From: Streptomyces sp. NRRL F-2580
GTDB taxonomy: Bacteria; Actinomycetota; Actinomycetes; Streptomycetales; Streptomycetaceae
Direction: 5' to 3'
Length of the DNA stretch: 64,000 nucleotides
Assembly (NCBI RefSeq): GCF_000720115.1
Contig: NZ_JOIR01000018.1
Span: 1-64,000 of the forward strand
Both the position numbers and the translations under genes were made by a program. Numbering within the stretch: the stretch's first letter is position 1; the number at the start of each line of letters is the position of its first letter. This document shows, one piece after another, positions 9,227-17,217 of this stretch. The notes under the pieces are model-generated. The model worked only from the letters and a program-made list of their open reading frames with translations, had not been told where the DNA came from and did no database searches.

Positions 9227-10795
9227 ATGAGGGCAGAGCGAGCGGTGCGGGCAGAGCGAGCGGTGCGGGACGACACGGTCGACGGGTTGGTGCGCGCCAG
9301 CGCGCTACGGGTCCCCGACCGCCTCGCCGTCCGCTACCGGGACCGCGGCTGGACGTACGCGGAACTCGACGCGGCCGTCACCACCGGCGCCGCCGTCCTG
9401 CGGGAGCGGTACGGGCTGGCCGCGGGCGACCGCGTCGCCACCTTCGCCCACAACTGCGACGCCTACCTCCTCGCCTTCCTGGCCTGCGCCCGGGCCGGAC
9501 TGACCCACGTCCCGGTGAACCAGAACCTCACCGGCGAGGACCTCGCGTACATCCTGGACAACTCCGGGAGCGCCCTGGTCCTCGCCGATCCGGACCTGGC
9601 GGGGCGGGTCCCCGGCGGGTATCCCGTACGGGCGCTGCGCGACGGTCCCGGCTCGTTCCTCGCGGAACTGGCCGAGCCGTCGGCCTTTGAACCCGCGGAC
9701 GCGGACGCGGACGCGGACGCGGAGGTGGACGCGGACCCGGGCCGGGTGGCGCAGCTGCTCTACACCTCGGGGACCACCGCCCTGCCCAAGGGCGCGATGA
9801 TGACCCACCGGGCCCTCGCCCACGAGTACGAGAGCGCGATCGAGGCGCTGAACCTGGCCGAGGAGGACCGGCCGGTGCACTCGCTGCCGCTGTACCACTC
9901 GGCGCAGATGCACGTCTTCCTGCTGCCGTACCTCGCGGTGGGGGCGCGCAACACCATCCTGGACGCGCCGGTCGCGGAGCAGGTCTTCGACCTCGTGGAG
10001 GCGGGGGAGGCGGACAGCCTCTTCGCCCCGCCCACCGTGTGGATCGGCCTGGCCAACCACCCGCAGTTCGCGGCGCGCGAGCTGGGCGCGCTGCGCAAGG
10101 CGTACTACGGGGCCTCGATCATGCCGGTCCCGGTCCTGGAACGGCTGCGGGAGCGGCTGCCCGGGCTCGGCCTCTACAACTGCTTCGGACAGAGCGAGAT
10201 CGGGCCGCTGGCCACCGTGCTCGGGCCGGACGAACACGAGGGGCGGATGGACTCCTGCGGGCGGCCGGTCCGCCACGTCGAGGCGAAGGTCGTCGACGAG
10301 GACGGCAAGGACGTGCCGGACGGCACGGCGGGCGAGGTGGTCTACCGCTCGCCTCAGCTGTGCCTCGGCTACTGGAACGACCCGGCGGCCACGGAGAAGG
10401 CCTTCCGGGACGGCTGGTTCCGCTCGGGCGACCTCGCGGTGCGCGACGCGCAGGGCTACTTCACCGTCGTGGACCGGGTGAAGGACGTCATCAACTCGGG
10501 CGGGGTGCTGGTCGCCTCGCGCCAGGTGGAGGACGTGCTCTACACCCATGCGGGAGTGGCCGAGGCGGCCGTGGTCGGGCTGCCGGACGAGCGGTGGATC
10601 GAGGCGGTCACGGCGGTGGTGGTCCCGCGCGGGGAGGTGACGGAGGCGGAGCTGATGACGTACGCGCGGGAGAGGCTGGCCCACTTCAAGGCGCCGAAGC
10701 GGATCCTCTTCGTGGACGCCCTCCCGCGCAACGCCAGCGGCAAGATCCTCAAGCGCGAACTCCGGGACCGCTTCGGAGCCCCGGCGGCCTCCTAG
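9227..10795 (+). CDS. AMP-forming fatty acyl-CoA synthetase (FadD13-like)
   Basis: ANL ligase, 522 residues, converting fatty acids to acyl-CoA. Seen: P-loop YTSGTTALPKGAMMTH (about 178), YNCFGQSE adenine region (about 322), GWFRSGDLAV...VDRVKD hinge, and NASGKILKRELR with the catalytic Lys near 504. Start: ATG 9227 after GGACGAGG with 8 bp spacing. The first 14 residues contain a tandem RAERAV duplication, and a run of Ala-Asp repeats (residues about 159-168, from a GCGGAC repeat near 9700) sits just before the P-loop, showing local repeat growth in the linker. A weak operator copy lies upstream. Substrate range unknown. Confidence 0.92.
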   Translation: MRAERAVRAERAVRDDTVDGLVRASALRVPDRLAVRYRDRGWTYAELDAAVTTGAAVLRERYGLAAGDRVATFAHNCDAYLLAFLACARAGLTHVPVNQNLTGEDLAYILDNSGSALVLADPDLAGRVPGGYPVRALRDGPGSFLAELAEPSAFEPADADADADAEVDADPGRVAQLLYTSGTTALPKGAMMTHRALAHEYESAIEALNLAEEDRPVHSLPLYHSAQMHVFLLPYLAVGARNTILDAPVAEQVFDLVEAGEADSLFAPPTVWIGLANHPQFAARELGALRKAYYGASIMPVPVLERLRERLPGLGLYNCFGQSEIGPLATVLGPDEHEGRMDSCGRPVRHVEAKVVDEDGKDVPDGTAGEVVYRSPQLCLGYWNDPAATEKAFRDGWFRSGDLAVRDAQGYFTVVDRVKDVINSGGVLVASRQVEDVLYTHAGVAEAAVVGLPDERWIEAVTAVVVPRGEVTEAELMTYARERLAHFKAPKRILFVDALPRNASGKILKRELRDRFGAPAAS

Positions 10796-10819
10796 TGCTC
10801 TGACCCAGACCGCCGCGCC

Positions 10820-11000
10820 GATCGCCGTCGCGCGAACGGCCGCGCGGCTGACGTCGCGAACCGGCCCGCCGCCGAAGCCGCCGACCGACACCTGGACGCC
10901 GAGAACCGCAAGAAGATCGCCGAGACCGTCGGCTCCTCAGGAACAAGGACGGCTACCTGGGCTACGACACCGCCCGCAGCCGCGCGATGTCCGCGACCCC
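10820..11000 (+). pseudogene. Frameshifted coding debris, possibly transposase-derived
   Basis: No intact gene here. One frame reads ADRHLDAENRKKIAETVG and, after a shift at about 10933, LRNKDGYLGYDTARSRAMS. This resembles the Y-L-x-N-K-x-x-Y-L-x-Y-D-T-A segment near the C-terminus of ISKra4-type transposases, but the following conserved GWPIATGVIEG segment is missing, so family assignment is tentative. An IS630-type remnant lies 0.9 kb away on the other side of the isomerase-family gene. Confidence 0.3.
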
Positions 11001-11061
11001 GGGCCCAGTGGCGCCCGCAGGAGCGTGCGCACCACCGGCAGATGCGTCGCAAGTGCGCGTT

Positions 11062-11835
11062 TTACGCGTTCGGGTCCCAGTCTGCGAGCTGCTCCATCGG
11101 CTCGGTGTCGCCGGTGGTCTCCAGGCCGTCGAGCGGGAGGCGCTCGTAGAAGTAGAGGACCAGTTCGCTCGCTGCGCCTCGCATCGCCATGTCGCCCGGC
11201 TCCGCGTCGGCGGCGAGGTCGTCGCAGCGGACGCCGTCGGCGTCGAGGGTCAGGCGCCAGGAGCGGCCCTCGGTCGTGTGCAGGTCGATGGTCGCCGGCT
11301 TGAACGGCCAGGGGACGGTCGTCGCCGCGACGGTCGTCAGGAACTCGTCGACGCCCTCGACCGCGACGTCCGTCGGCAGCGGCTGTGCGGCTCCCTGGGT
11401 GAGCTGGGCGTCGTAGGTGTGGACGGCGATCTCCTGGATCTGGTGCCGGGCCACGGCTCCGCTGGTCTCCGGGGCCTGCGAGCGGCCCCACCATGTCCAA
11501 CAGCCGCGGTCCGGGCCGGCCTCGCGCATCGCGTCGAGCATGAGCTCGGTCGACTCGGCGAGCCAGGCGTCCAGGGCTTCGCGGTCGCGGGGCGCGGTCG
11601 GGGCGCCCTTCGGGTCCGTCCTCGCCGGGGGCTCAGCGCCCGGGCCCGCCGCGACGATGGCGGCCTGGCGGCGGCGGCCGTCGCCGAGGTGCTGCGCCAG
11701 TTCGCGCAGCGTCCAGTCCGGGCAGGTCGGGACCTGGGCGTCAAGGTCGGGGGCGGACGCCATCGCGGCGCGGAACGCGGCCGAGCGGTCTTCGATCAGC
11801 CGCAGGACCTCGGGGAACTCCAAAATGTTTTGCAC
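11062..11835 (-). CDS. Maleylpyruvate isomerase/mycothiol transferase-family protein
   Basis: TIGR03083-type DinB-fold protein, 257 residues. Members are mycothiol-dependent transferases or isomerases using a metal held by three His. Seen: N-terminal DinB helices with VPTCPDWTLRELAQHLGD (first His), ARHQIQEIAVHTYDAQ with the second and third His, and the C-terminal SCP2-like part ending in ELVLYFYERLPLDGLETTGD. Start ATG 11835; no strong ribosome site is visible. The gene sits alone between two patches of transposase debris, so it may have moved with them. Substrate cannot be told. Confidence 0.88.
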   Translation of the reverse strand: MQNILEFPEVLRLIEDRSAAFRAAMASAPDLDAQVPTCPDWTLRELAQHLGDGRRRQAAIVAAGPGAEPPARTDPKGAPTAPRDREALDAWLAESTELMLDAMREAGPDRGCWTWWGRSQAPETSGAVARHQIQEIAVHTYDAQLTQGAAQPLPTDVAVEGVDEFLTTVAATTVPWPFKPATIDLHTTEGRSWRLTLDADGVRCDDLAADAEPGDMAMRGAASELVLYFYERLPLDGLETTGDTEPMEQLADWDPNA

Positions 11836-11874
11836 GTCGGTTGTTTAGCACGGCGCTCCGGCCGCCGGGTAGCG

Positions 11875-12060
11875 AATTTGTGGGACGAACGCGTCGACGG
11901 CCGGGCGGAGCGCCGGGGGTCGGGTTCGGCGGACCCCTTCCAGGCCTTGATGCGGTGGAAGGTGACGCCGCGTCGGGCGAGCAGGCAGCGCAGGGCCTCG
12001 CGGCCGATGCGGATCGCAGGGCCGTGCACCCTGCGCAGGCAGGCGAGCAGGCCTGACCCG
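11875..12060 (-). mobile_element. IS630-family transposase remnant
   Basis: A minus-strand frame (12029 to about 11830) reads VHGPAIRIGREALRCLLARRG, then VTFHRIKAWKGSAEPDP and RRSARPSTRSSHKF. This matches the pattern of actinomycete IS630 transposases, where the N-terminal HTH ends with REALRxLLxRRGxxxQRxKxWKExxDPD. Only about 60 residues survive, without the DDE catalytic core, and no terminal inverted repeats were recognised. Confidence 0.6.
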
Positions 12061-12075
12061 GACGGGACGGCGGGG

Positions 12076-12948
12076 TCAGTGCGGCGGGCGCGGCCAGTGG
12101 GGATGCGGGGCGTGGGGCGGGAAGGCCTCGGGGGGCAGGAGCCCGCTGCGGCGCAGGCGCCGCAGGGTCAGGTGTTCGTGTACGAGGCGGCCGACGAGGG
12201 CGCCGCCGTAGACCACGAAGCCGACGCCGACCAGCCAGGACTGGACGACCAGCAGGGTGCCGAAGGGGCCGTAGGTCACCGCGTTGGACGCGATGAGCGG
12301 GGAGAACACCTGCTGCGAGAAGACCCGCAGCCCCAGCAGTCCGAGGCTGGTCGCCACCGCTCCCGGCACCAGGGCGCGCCAGCGGACCCGGCCGCCGAGC
12401 AGCAGGCGCTGGGAGCCGATGAAGAACAGGCAGGTGCCGAGGAGGTCGCCCACCGTGCCGATGATCGTGCCGATGACGTCGTTCGAGGGCGCGGGGATCT
12501 CCACGAGCAGGGCGACGTAGCAGACCAGCAGGGCGAGCCAGACGACGTGCCGCCACATGGTGTGCCAGCGGGCCGTCGGCAGGTCCCAGACCTTCTCGTA
12601 GCCGGTCTGCACGGCCGAACCGAAGGTCAGGCCGAACACGGCAAGGGCGGCCAGACCGAACGCGGTGGTCCGCTCCAGCGCCAGGTCCGCGGCGCCGAAC
12701 AGCATCTCGACCCGGGCCCGCGAGGACTGCGCCACCCCGAGGGCCTGGCCGAGCCACCTGCCGAAGCCGGAACCGCTGCCGGGTGCGGCGGCCGCCACGA
12801 CCACCAGCAGCGGCACCAGGGTGAGGAACCCGAGGGCCGCGAAGCCCATCGCCCGGTGCATCAGCTCCATCTCCCGGCCCCGGCTCCAGGCCAGCCCGAT
12901 GTGGGAGCCCTGAAGCCGGTCGTGCAGCTGCCGGAAGAACGAGATCAC
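12076..12948 (-). CDS. YihY/BrkB-family membrane protein
   Basis: Integral membrane protein of the BrkB/YihY family, 290 residues, about six transmembrane segments. Seen: the family's N-terminal amphipathic region followed by LMHRAMGFAALGFLTLVPLLVVV, the G-F-G-L-T-F-G-S-A-V-Q-T segment, RVRWRALVPGAVATSLGLLGLRVFS, and YGPFGTLLVVQSWLVGVGFVVYGGAL. The tail (about 268-290) is His/Pro-rich and cytoplasmic. Start GTG 12948 lacks a clear ribosome site; an overlapping ATG in another frame lies just upstream. Molecular function of the family is not settled. Same direction as PaaK but 71 bp from it. Confidence 0.88.
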   Translation of the reverse strand: MISFFRQLHDRLQGSHIGLAWSRGREMELMHRAMGFAALGFLTLVPLLVVVAAAAPGSGSGFGRWLGQALGVAQSSRARVEMLFGAADLALERTTAFGLAALAVFGLTFGSAVQTGYEKVWDLPTARWHTMWRHVVWLALLVCYVALLVEIPAPSNDVIGTIIGTVGDLLGTCLFFIGSQRLLLGGRVRWRALVPGAVATSLGLLGLRVFSQQVFSPLIASNAVTYGPFGTLLVVQSWLVGVGFVVYGGALVGRLVHEHLTLRRLRRSGLLPPEAFPPHAPHPHWPRPPH

Positions 12949-13019
12949 AGGTCATGCACTACCCGCGGAGGCGATCGGGTTCCCGGGAGCCGCCCCGAAT
13001 TGGACCCGAAGAGGTGGTT

Positions 13020-14348
13020 TCAGCCGCCCGGACGCGTGTCCGCCGGCTCCCCCGCACCGCGGAGGTCCACCAGCCGCTTGATCTTCCCGACCGAACGCTC
13101 CAGCGTCTCCGGGTCGACCACCTCGACCCGGACGGAGACCCCGATCCCCTCCTTGACGGCCCGGACCACCTGGGCGGCCGCGGCCTCCCGCCCGCCCGCG
13201 TCCGTCTCCCGGCGCGCCTCCACCCGTACCGTCAGGGCGTCCATCCGGCCCTCCCGGGTCAGACGCAGCTGGAAGTGCGGAGCCAGTCCGGCCGTCCGCA
13301 GGAGTATCTCCTCGATCTGGGTCGGGTACAGGTTCACCCCGCGCAGGATGATCATGTCGTCGCTGCGGCCCGTGATCTTCTCCATCCGGCGGAACGCGGG
13401 CCGGGCCGTACCGGGCAGCAGCCGCGTCAGATCCCGCGTGCGGTAACGGATGACGGGCATGGCCTCCTTGGTGAGCGAGGTGAACACCAGCTCGCCCTGC
13501 TCACCCTCCGGCAGGACCGCGCCCGTCAGCGGATCGACCACCTCCGGGTAGAAGTGGTCCTCCCAGATGTGCAGGCCGTCCTTGTGCGACGCGAATTCCT
13601 GCGCCACGCCCGGGCCCATGACCTCGGACAGGCCGTAGATGTCCACCGCGTCGATGCCCAGCCGCTCCTCGATCTCCCGGCGCATCTCCTCGGTCCACGG
13701 CTCCGCCCCGAAGATGCCGGTGCGGAGCGAGGTGGCGCGGGGATCGATGCCCTGGCGCTCCATCTCGTCGAGCAGGGTCAGCATGTAGGACGGGGTCACC
13801 ATGATGACCTCCGGCCGGAAGTCCTCGATGAGCCGGACCTGGCGGTCGGTCATCCCGCCCGAGGCGGGCACGACCGTACAGCCGAGGCGTTCCGCCCCGT
13901 AGTGCGCGCCGAGGCCGCCGGTGAAGAGCCCGTAGCCGTAGGCGATGTGGACGATCTGACCGGGCCGGCCGCCGGCCGCACGTATGGACCGGGCGACGAC
14001 ATCGGCCCAGGTGGAAAGGTCCCCGTCGGTGTACCCCACGACCGTGGGCCGCCCGGTGGTGCCGCTGGAGGCGTGGATGCGCCGCACCTCGGACCGCGGC
14101 ACGGCGAACATCCCGAAGGGGTACTGGTCGCGCAGATCGGCCTTGGCGGTGAAGGGGAACAGGGCGAGGTCGGCGAGCGTGCGGCAGTCGTCCGGATGGA
14201 CGCCCGCCTTGTCGAAGGCCTGCCGGTAGAACGGCACGTTCCCGTAGGCGCGGTGCAGGGTCGCGCGCAGCCGCGTCAGCTGGAGGGCGGCCAGCTCGTC
14301 GCGACTCAGCCGCTCGCCTTCGTCGTGGAGATCCGCGTGCACCGCCAT
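13020..14348 (-). CDS. paaK: Phenylacetate-CoA ligase
   Basis: AMP-forming phenylacetate:CoA ligase, 442 residues, first step of the aerobic phenylacetate pathway. Seen: P-loop HASSGTTGRPTVVGYT (about 90-104), the aromatic-pocket region YGYGLFTGGLGAHYGAERLG, DIYGLSEVMGPGVAQEF, YRTRDLTRLLPG, and KITGRSDDMIILRGVNLYPTQIEEIL in the PaaK C-terminal domain. Start ATG 14348 after GAGGTGA. No other paa genes (paaABCDE, paaZ) are in the window, so it works with genes elsewhere or serves another aryl acid. A near-perfect 18-bp palindrome lies 23 bp upstream and probably controls it. Confidence 0.93.
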   Translation of the reverse strand: MAVHADLHDEGERLSRDELAALQLTRLRATLHRAYGNVPFYRQAFDKAGVHPDDCRTLADLALFPFTAKADLRDQYPFGMFAVPRSEVRRIHASSGTTGRPTVVGYTDGDLSTWADVVARSIRAAGGRPGQIVHIAYGYGLFTGGLGAHYGAERLGCTVVPASGGMTDRQVRLIEDFRPEVIMVTPSYMLTLLDEMERQGIDPRATSLRTGIFGAEPWTEEMRREIEERLGIDAVDIYGLSEVMGPGVAQEFASHKDGLHIWEDHFYPEVVDPLTGAVLPEGEQGELVFTSLTKEAMPVIRYRTRDLTRLLPGTARPAFRRMEKITGRSDDMIILRGVNLYPTQIEEILLRTAGLAPHFQLRLTREGRMDALTVRVEARRETDAGGREAAAAQVVRAVKEGIGVSVRVEVVDPETLERSVGKIKRLVDLRGAGEPADTRPGG

Positions 14349-14370
14349 ACCGTCACCTCATCCTGAGTGA

Positions 14371-14388
14371 ACCGAACGATCATTCGGT
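14371..14388. promoter_or_regulatory. Palindromic operator between paaK and the alpha/beta hydrolase
   Basis: ACCGAACGATCATTCGGT: 8 of 9 base pairs symmetric. It resembles the ACCG-N-CG-N-CGGT style of TetR/PaaR sites reported for actinobacterial phenylacetate genes; the match is by recollection. It lies 23 bp upstream of paaK in the divergent region. Confidence 0.65.
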
Positions 14389-14417
14389 AGATTGCCAGGA
14401 CCAGGAAGGTCAAATCA

Positions 14418-14435
14418 ATGACTCGAACGAGTGAT
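14418..14435. promoter_or_regulatory. Second palindrome in the paaK divergent region
   Basis: ACTCGAACGAGT at 14421-14432 is a perfect 5-bp-arm repeat with AA centre, extended by AT/AT at one base remove. It overlaps the GTG that opens the hydrolase frame, which suggests that true translation starts further in. Confidence 0.45.
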
Positions 14436-15297
14436 CGTCTGTTGTGATGGCTCCCATGCCTACCTTCACCACCTAGACGGAACCGAACTCGCCTATCACC
14501 TGCGAGGCGAGGGCGAACCGCTGATCTGCCTCCCGGGCGGTGCGATGCGGGCCTCCGCGTACCTCGGCGGACTGGCCGCCGGCCGCCGTCTCATCCTGCT
14601 CGACCTGCGCGGTACGGGCGACTCCGCGATACCGGCGGACGAGTCGACCTACCGCGTCGACCACCAGGTCGCCGACGTCGAGGCGCTCCGGACGCACCTC
14701 GGCCTGGGGCGCGTGGACCTCCTCGCGCACTCGGCCGGCGGCAACCTCGCCATGCTCTACGCGGCCGCGCACCCGCGGCGGCTGGGCCGGACCGTCCTGG
14801 TCACCCCCACCGCGTGGGCGGTGGACCTCCCGGTCACCCCGGAGCAGCGGCTGGAGGGGGCCAGGCTGCGCGCGGGAACCGAGCCGTACGACACGGCCAT
14901 CGAGGCCTATGAGCGCATCCTCGGGGGCGAAAGCCGTGGCGAGGCGGACTGGGACCTGGCCGCGCCGCTGTTCTACGGGCGCTGGGACGAGACGGCCCGG
15001 GCGCACTGCGCGGCGAACGGACGGCAGCAGAACGAGAAGGCCGCCTACGCCTACGCGGGCCCCGGCGCGTTCGACCCGCCCGCCACCCGGGAAGGCCTGC
15101 GGCGTCTCACGCGAGAGGTGCTGGTGCTGGCCGGGGAGCTGGACGGCAACCCCCGTCCGGCGCTGGCGGCCCGGCTCGCCGCGTTGTTCCCCGCGGGATC
15201 GCTCGACGTCCAGGCCGGGGCCGGGCACTTCCCGTGGCTGGACGACGCCGCCTGGTTCGCGGCCCGGGTGGAGCGCTTCCTGTCCGCGGGGGCCTGA
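14431..15297 (+). CDS. Alpha/beta hydrolase (proline iminopeptidase-like), start region apparently frameshifted
   Basis: Alpha/beta-hydrolase fold enzyme of the S33/proline iminopeptidase type, about 280 residues. Seen: oxyanion LPGGAMRASAYLG, LLDLRGTGDSA, nucleophile elbow LLAHSAGGNL (Ser about 109), acid in LVLAGELDGNP and His in AGHFPWLDD. Oddity: the only frame open to the end begins at GTG 14431 with no ribosome site and odd residues (MIVCCDGSHAY). A different frame has ATG 14456 reading MPTFTT then stop, exactly where homologues read MPTFTxYDGTELAYH. One missing base in TA-GAC at about 14474-14476 explains this. Either a young frameshift pseudogene, a sequencing error, or use of the GTG. 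Confidence 0.75.
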   Translation: MIVCCDGSHAYLHHLDGTELAYHLRGEGEPLICLPGGAMRASAYLGGLAAGRRLILLDLRGTGDSAIPADESTYRVDHQVADVEALRTHLGLGRVDLLAHSAGGNLAMLYAAAHPRRLGRTVLVTPTAWAVDLPVTPEQRLEGARLRAGTEPYDTAIEAYERILGGESRGEADWDLAAPLFYGRWDETARAHCAANGRQQNEKAAYAYAGPGAFDPPATREGLRRLTREVLVLAGELDGNPRPALAARLAALFPAGSLDVQAGAGHFPWLDDAAWFAARVERFLSAGA

Positions 15298-15306
15298 CCG
15301 GCCCGG

Positions 15307-15329
15307 CCCCGCCTCGAAGGCCGGCGGGG
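15307..15329. terminator. Hairpin between alpha/beta hydrolase and FadD19-like gene
   Basis: CCCCGCC (15307-15313) pairs with GGCGGGG (15323-15329). It sits between convergent genes and is also a diverged member of the intergenic repeat family seen at 18035-18183. Confidence 0.5.
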
Positions 15330-15397
15330 TTGGTCGCGTGCCGACGGGGGAGGGCGAGGCGGACCGGGGTTTCCGGACCTGGTCCGCCCCGGCACCC

Positions 15398-17029
15398 CTA
15401 GTTCGCCGTGTCGGCCTCCGTGGCCACCGTCTTCGCCCAGCGGTAGTCCGCCTTGCCGCTCGGGGAGCGCTGGATGGCGGGGGTGATGACCAGCTGGCGG
15501 GGGATCTTGTAGCCCGCCAGGCGGGTGCGGCAGTGGCTCTGTATCTCGTCCAGGGTCGGCGCCGGGGAACCGGGGCGGACCTGGACCACCGCGGCCACGT
15601 GGCTGCCCCACGTCGGGTCCGGGACGCCGGCGACCAGGGCGTCGTACACGTCGGGGTGCGACTTCAGCGCCTGTTCCACCTCCTCCGGGTACACCTTCTC
15701 GCCGCCCGTGTTGATGCACTGCGAGCCGCGCCCGAGCACCGTGACGATGCCCTGCTCGTCGACCGTCGCCATGTCGCCGAGCAGCACCCAGCGCTCGGCG
15801 CCCTTCTGGAAGAAGGTCTCGGTGGTCTTGGCCGGGTCGTTGTAGTAGCCGAGCGGTACGTGCCCGCGCTGCGCGAGCCGCCCCGGCTCGCCCACCGCGA
15901 CCGGCTCGTGCGTCACCGGGTCCACCACCTGCGTACGGTCGTTGACCACCAGGCGGAAGCCCTTCTCCGGGCCGGAGTCGTCCGCCGCCCGGCCGTTGGA
16001 GCCGGACTCGGACGACCCGAAGTTGTTCAGGAGCAGTACGTTCGGCACCAGCCGCTGGAACTCGGCGCGCACCGTCTCCGACATGATCGCCCCGGACGAG
16101 GACACGCTGAACAGCGAGGACAGGTCCGTGCCCCGGAGCGGGCCCTTCAGGGCGTCGATGAGCGGCCTGAGCATCGCGTCGCCGACCAGCGACACGCTCG
16201 ACACCTTCTCCTTCTCGATCGTGCGGAGCACTTCCTCCGGCGCGTACTTGCGGTGGATGACCACCCGCTGGCCGTAGTTGAAGGCGATGAACGAGGTCAG
16301 CGTCGACGTGCCGTGCATCAGCGGGGGAGCGGGGAAGAAGGTGAGCCCGGCCCCCTTCGACGCGACCCGTTCGGCCAGCTCCTCCGGCCTCTTCACCGGC
16401 TCGCCCGACGGCTCCCCGCCGAAGAGTCCCGCGAAGAAGAGGTCCTCCGCCCGCCACATGACGCCCTTGGGCATGCCGGTGGTGCCGCCCGTGTAGATGA
16501 TGAAGAGGTCGTCGGGGGAGCGGAGCGGAAAACCGCGCTCGGGCGAGCCGGCCGCCTCGGCGTCCGCGTACGCGACCGGGGCGATCGAGGGCTCCGGGGC
16601 GCCCTCGGGAACCTCGCCGACCCGGATCAGGTGCCGGAGCCTCGTCGTCTGCGGCAGCGCCGCCGCGACCCGCTCGGTGAACTCGCCCTCGAAGACGAGT
16701 GCGGCGAGATCCGCGTCGTTGTAGAGGTAGACCAGCTCCTCCGCCACGTACCGGTAGTTGACGTTCACCGGGACCAGCCGGGCCTTCAGACAGGCCAGTA
16801 CGGTCTGGAGGTACTCGACGCCGTTGTAGAGGTGCAGCCCCAGGTGCTCGCCGGGCTTCAGCCCGCTGTCCAGCAGGTGGTGCGCGATCCGGTTGGCCGC
16901 CCCGTCCAGCTCCGCGTACGTGAGGCGGCGCTCGGCGCCGGTCCCGGGGTGGTCCACGTAGACGAGGGCCTCACGGTTCGGGACCACGTCCACGACCGAC
17001 TCGAACAGGTCGGCAAGGTTGTACTCCAC
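15398..17029 (-). CDS. Acyl-CoA synthetase, FadD19-like (sterol side chain type)
   Basis: ANL ligase, 543 residues. Seen: P-loop IYTGGTTGMPKGVMWR (about 175-190; the GGTTG and MWR spellings are typical of the FadD19/FadD17 branch), FFPAPPLMHGTSTL, the LVGDAMLRPLIDAL region, GSSESGSNG and the C-terminal SPSGKADYRWAK with the catalytic Lys. The N-terminus (EYNLADLFESVVDVVPNREAL) also fits FadD19. Start GTG 17029 after AGGAGG with a four-base spacer. In Rhodococcus and Mycobacterium FadD19 activates sterol side-chain acids, including C24-branched ones. It diverges from an EchA19-like gene across operator site 2, the same arrangement as Rv3515c/Rv3516. Exact substrate is inferred. Confidence 0.88.
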   Translation of the reverse strand: MEYNLADLFESVVDVVPNREALVYVDHPGTGAERRLTYAELDGAANRIAHHLLDSGLKPGEHLGLHLYNGVEYLQTVLACLKARLVPVNVNYRYVAEELVYLYNDADLAALVFEGEFTERVAAALPQTTRLRHLIRVGEVPEGAPEPSIAPVAYADAEAAGSPERGFPLRSPDDLFIIYTGGTTGMPKGVMWRAEDLFFAGLFGGEPSGEPVKRPEELAERVASKGAGLTFFPAPPLMHGTSTLTSFIAFNYGQRVVIHRKYAPEEVLRTIEKEKVSSVSLVGDAMLRPLIDALKGPLRGTDLSSLFSVSSSGAIMSETVRAEFQRLVPNVLLLNNFGSSESGSNGRAADDSGPEKGFRLVVNDRTQVVDPVTHEPVAVGEPGRLAQRGHVPLGYYNDPAKTTETFFQKGAERWVLLGDMATVDEQGIVTVLGRGSQCINTGGEKVYPEEVEQALKSHPDVYDALVAGVPDPTWGSHVAAVVQVRPGSPAPTLDEIQSHCRTRLAGYKIPRQLVITPAIQRSPSGKADYRWAKTVATEADTAN

Positions 17030-17136
17030 CGTTCCTCCTGACCCCGAATGTTCCCGACGACTGGCCCCGTGGCTGGTCTGCTCGGCGGTCATTAGAGCGC
17101 CGGAGCCGGCAACTGGGAAGGGCGCCACCCAAGAAA

Positions 17137-17153
17137 TCTGACTGAGTGTCAGA
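17137..17153. promoter_or_regulatory. Palindromic operator, site 2 (TCTGA-N7-TCAGA)
   Basis: TCTGACTGAGTGTCAGA, arms extended to 6 bp (TCTGAC/GTCAGA) and followed by AAAA. It lies in the 188-bp divergent region, 64 bp from the crotonase ATG (17218) and 108 bp from the FadD19-like GTG (17029), so it could control both directions. Confidence 0.75.
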
Positions 17154-17217
17154 AAACTATTGAACTGCACCCGCCCCTACTGCAACCTGTTCTAGGTCTT
17201 GAGACGGGAGGACGGCA

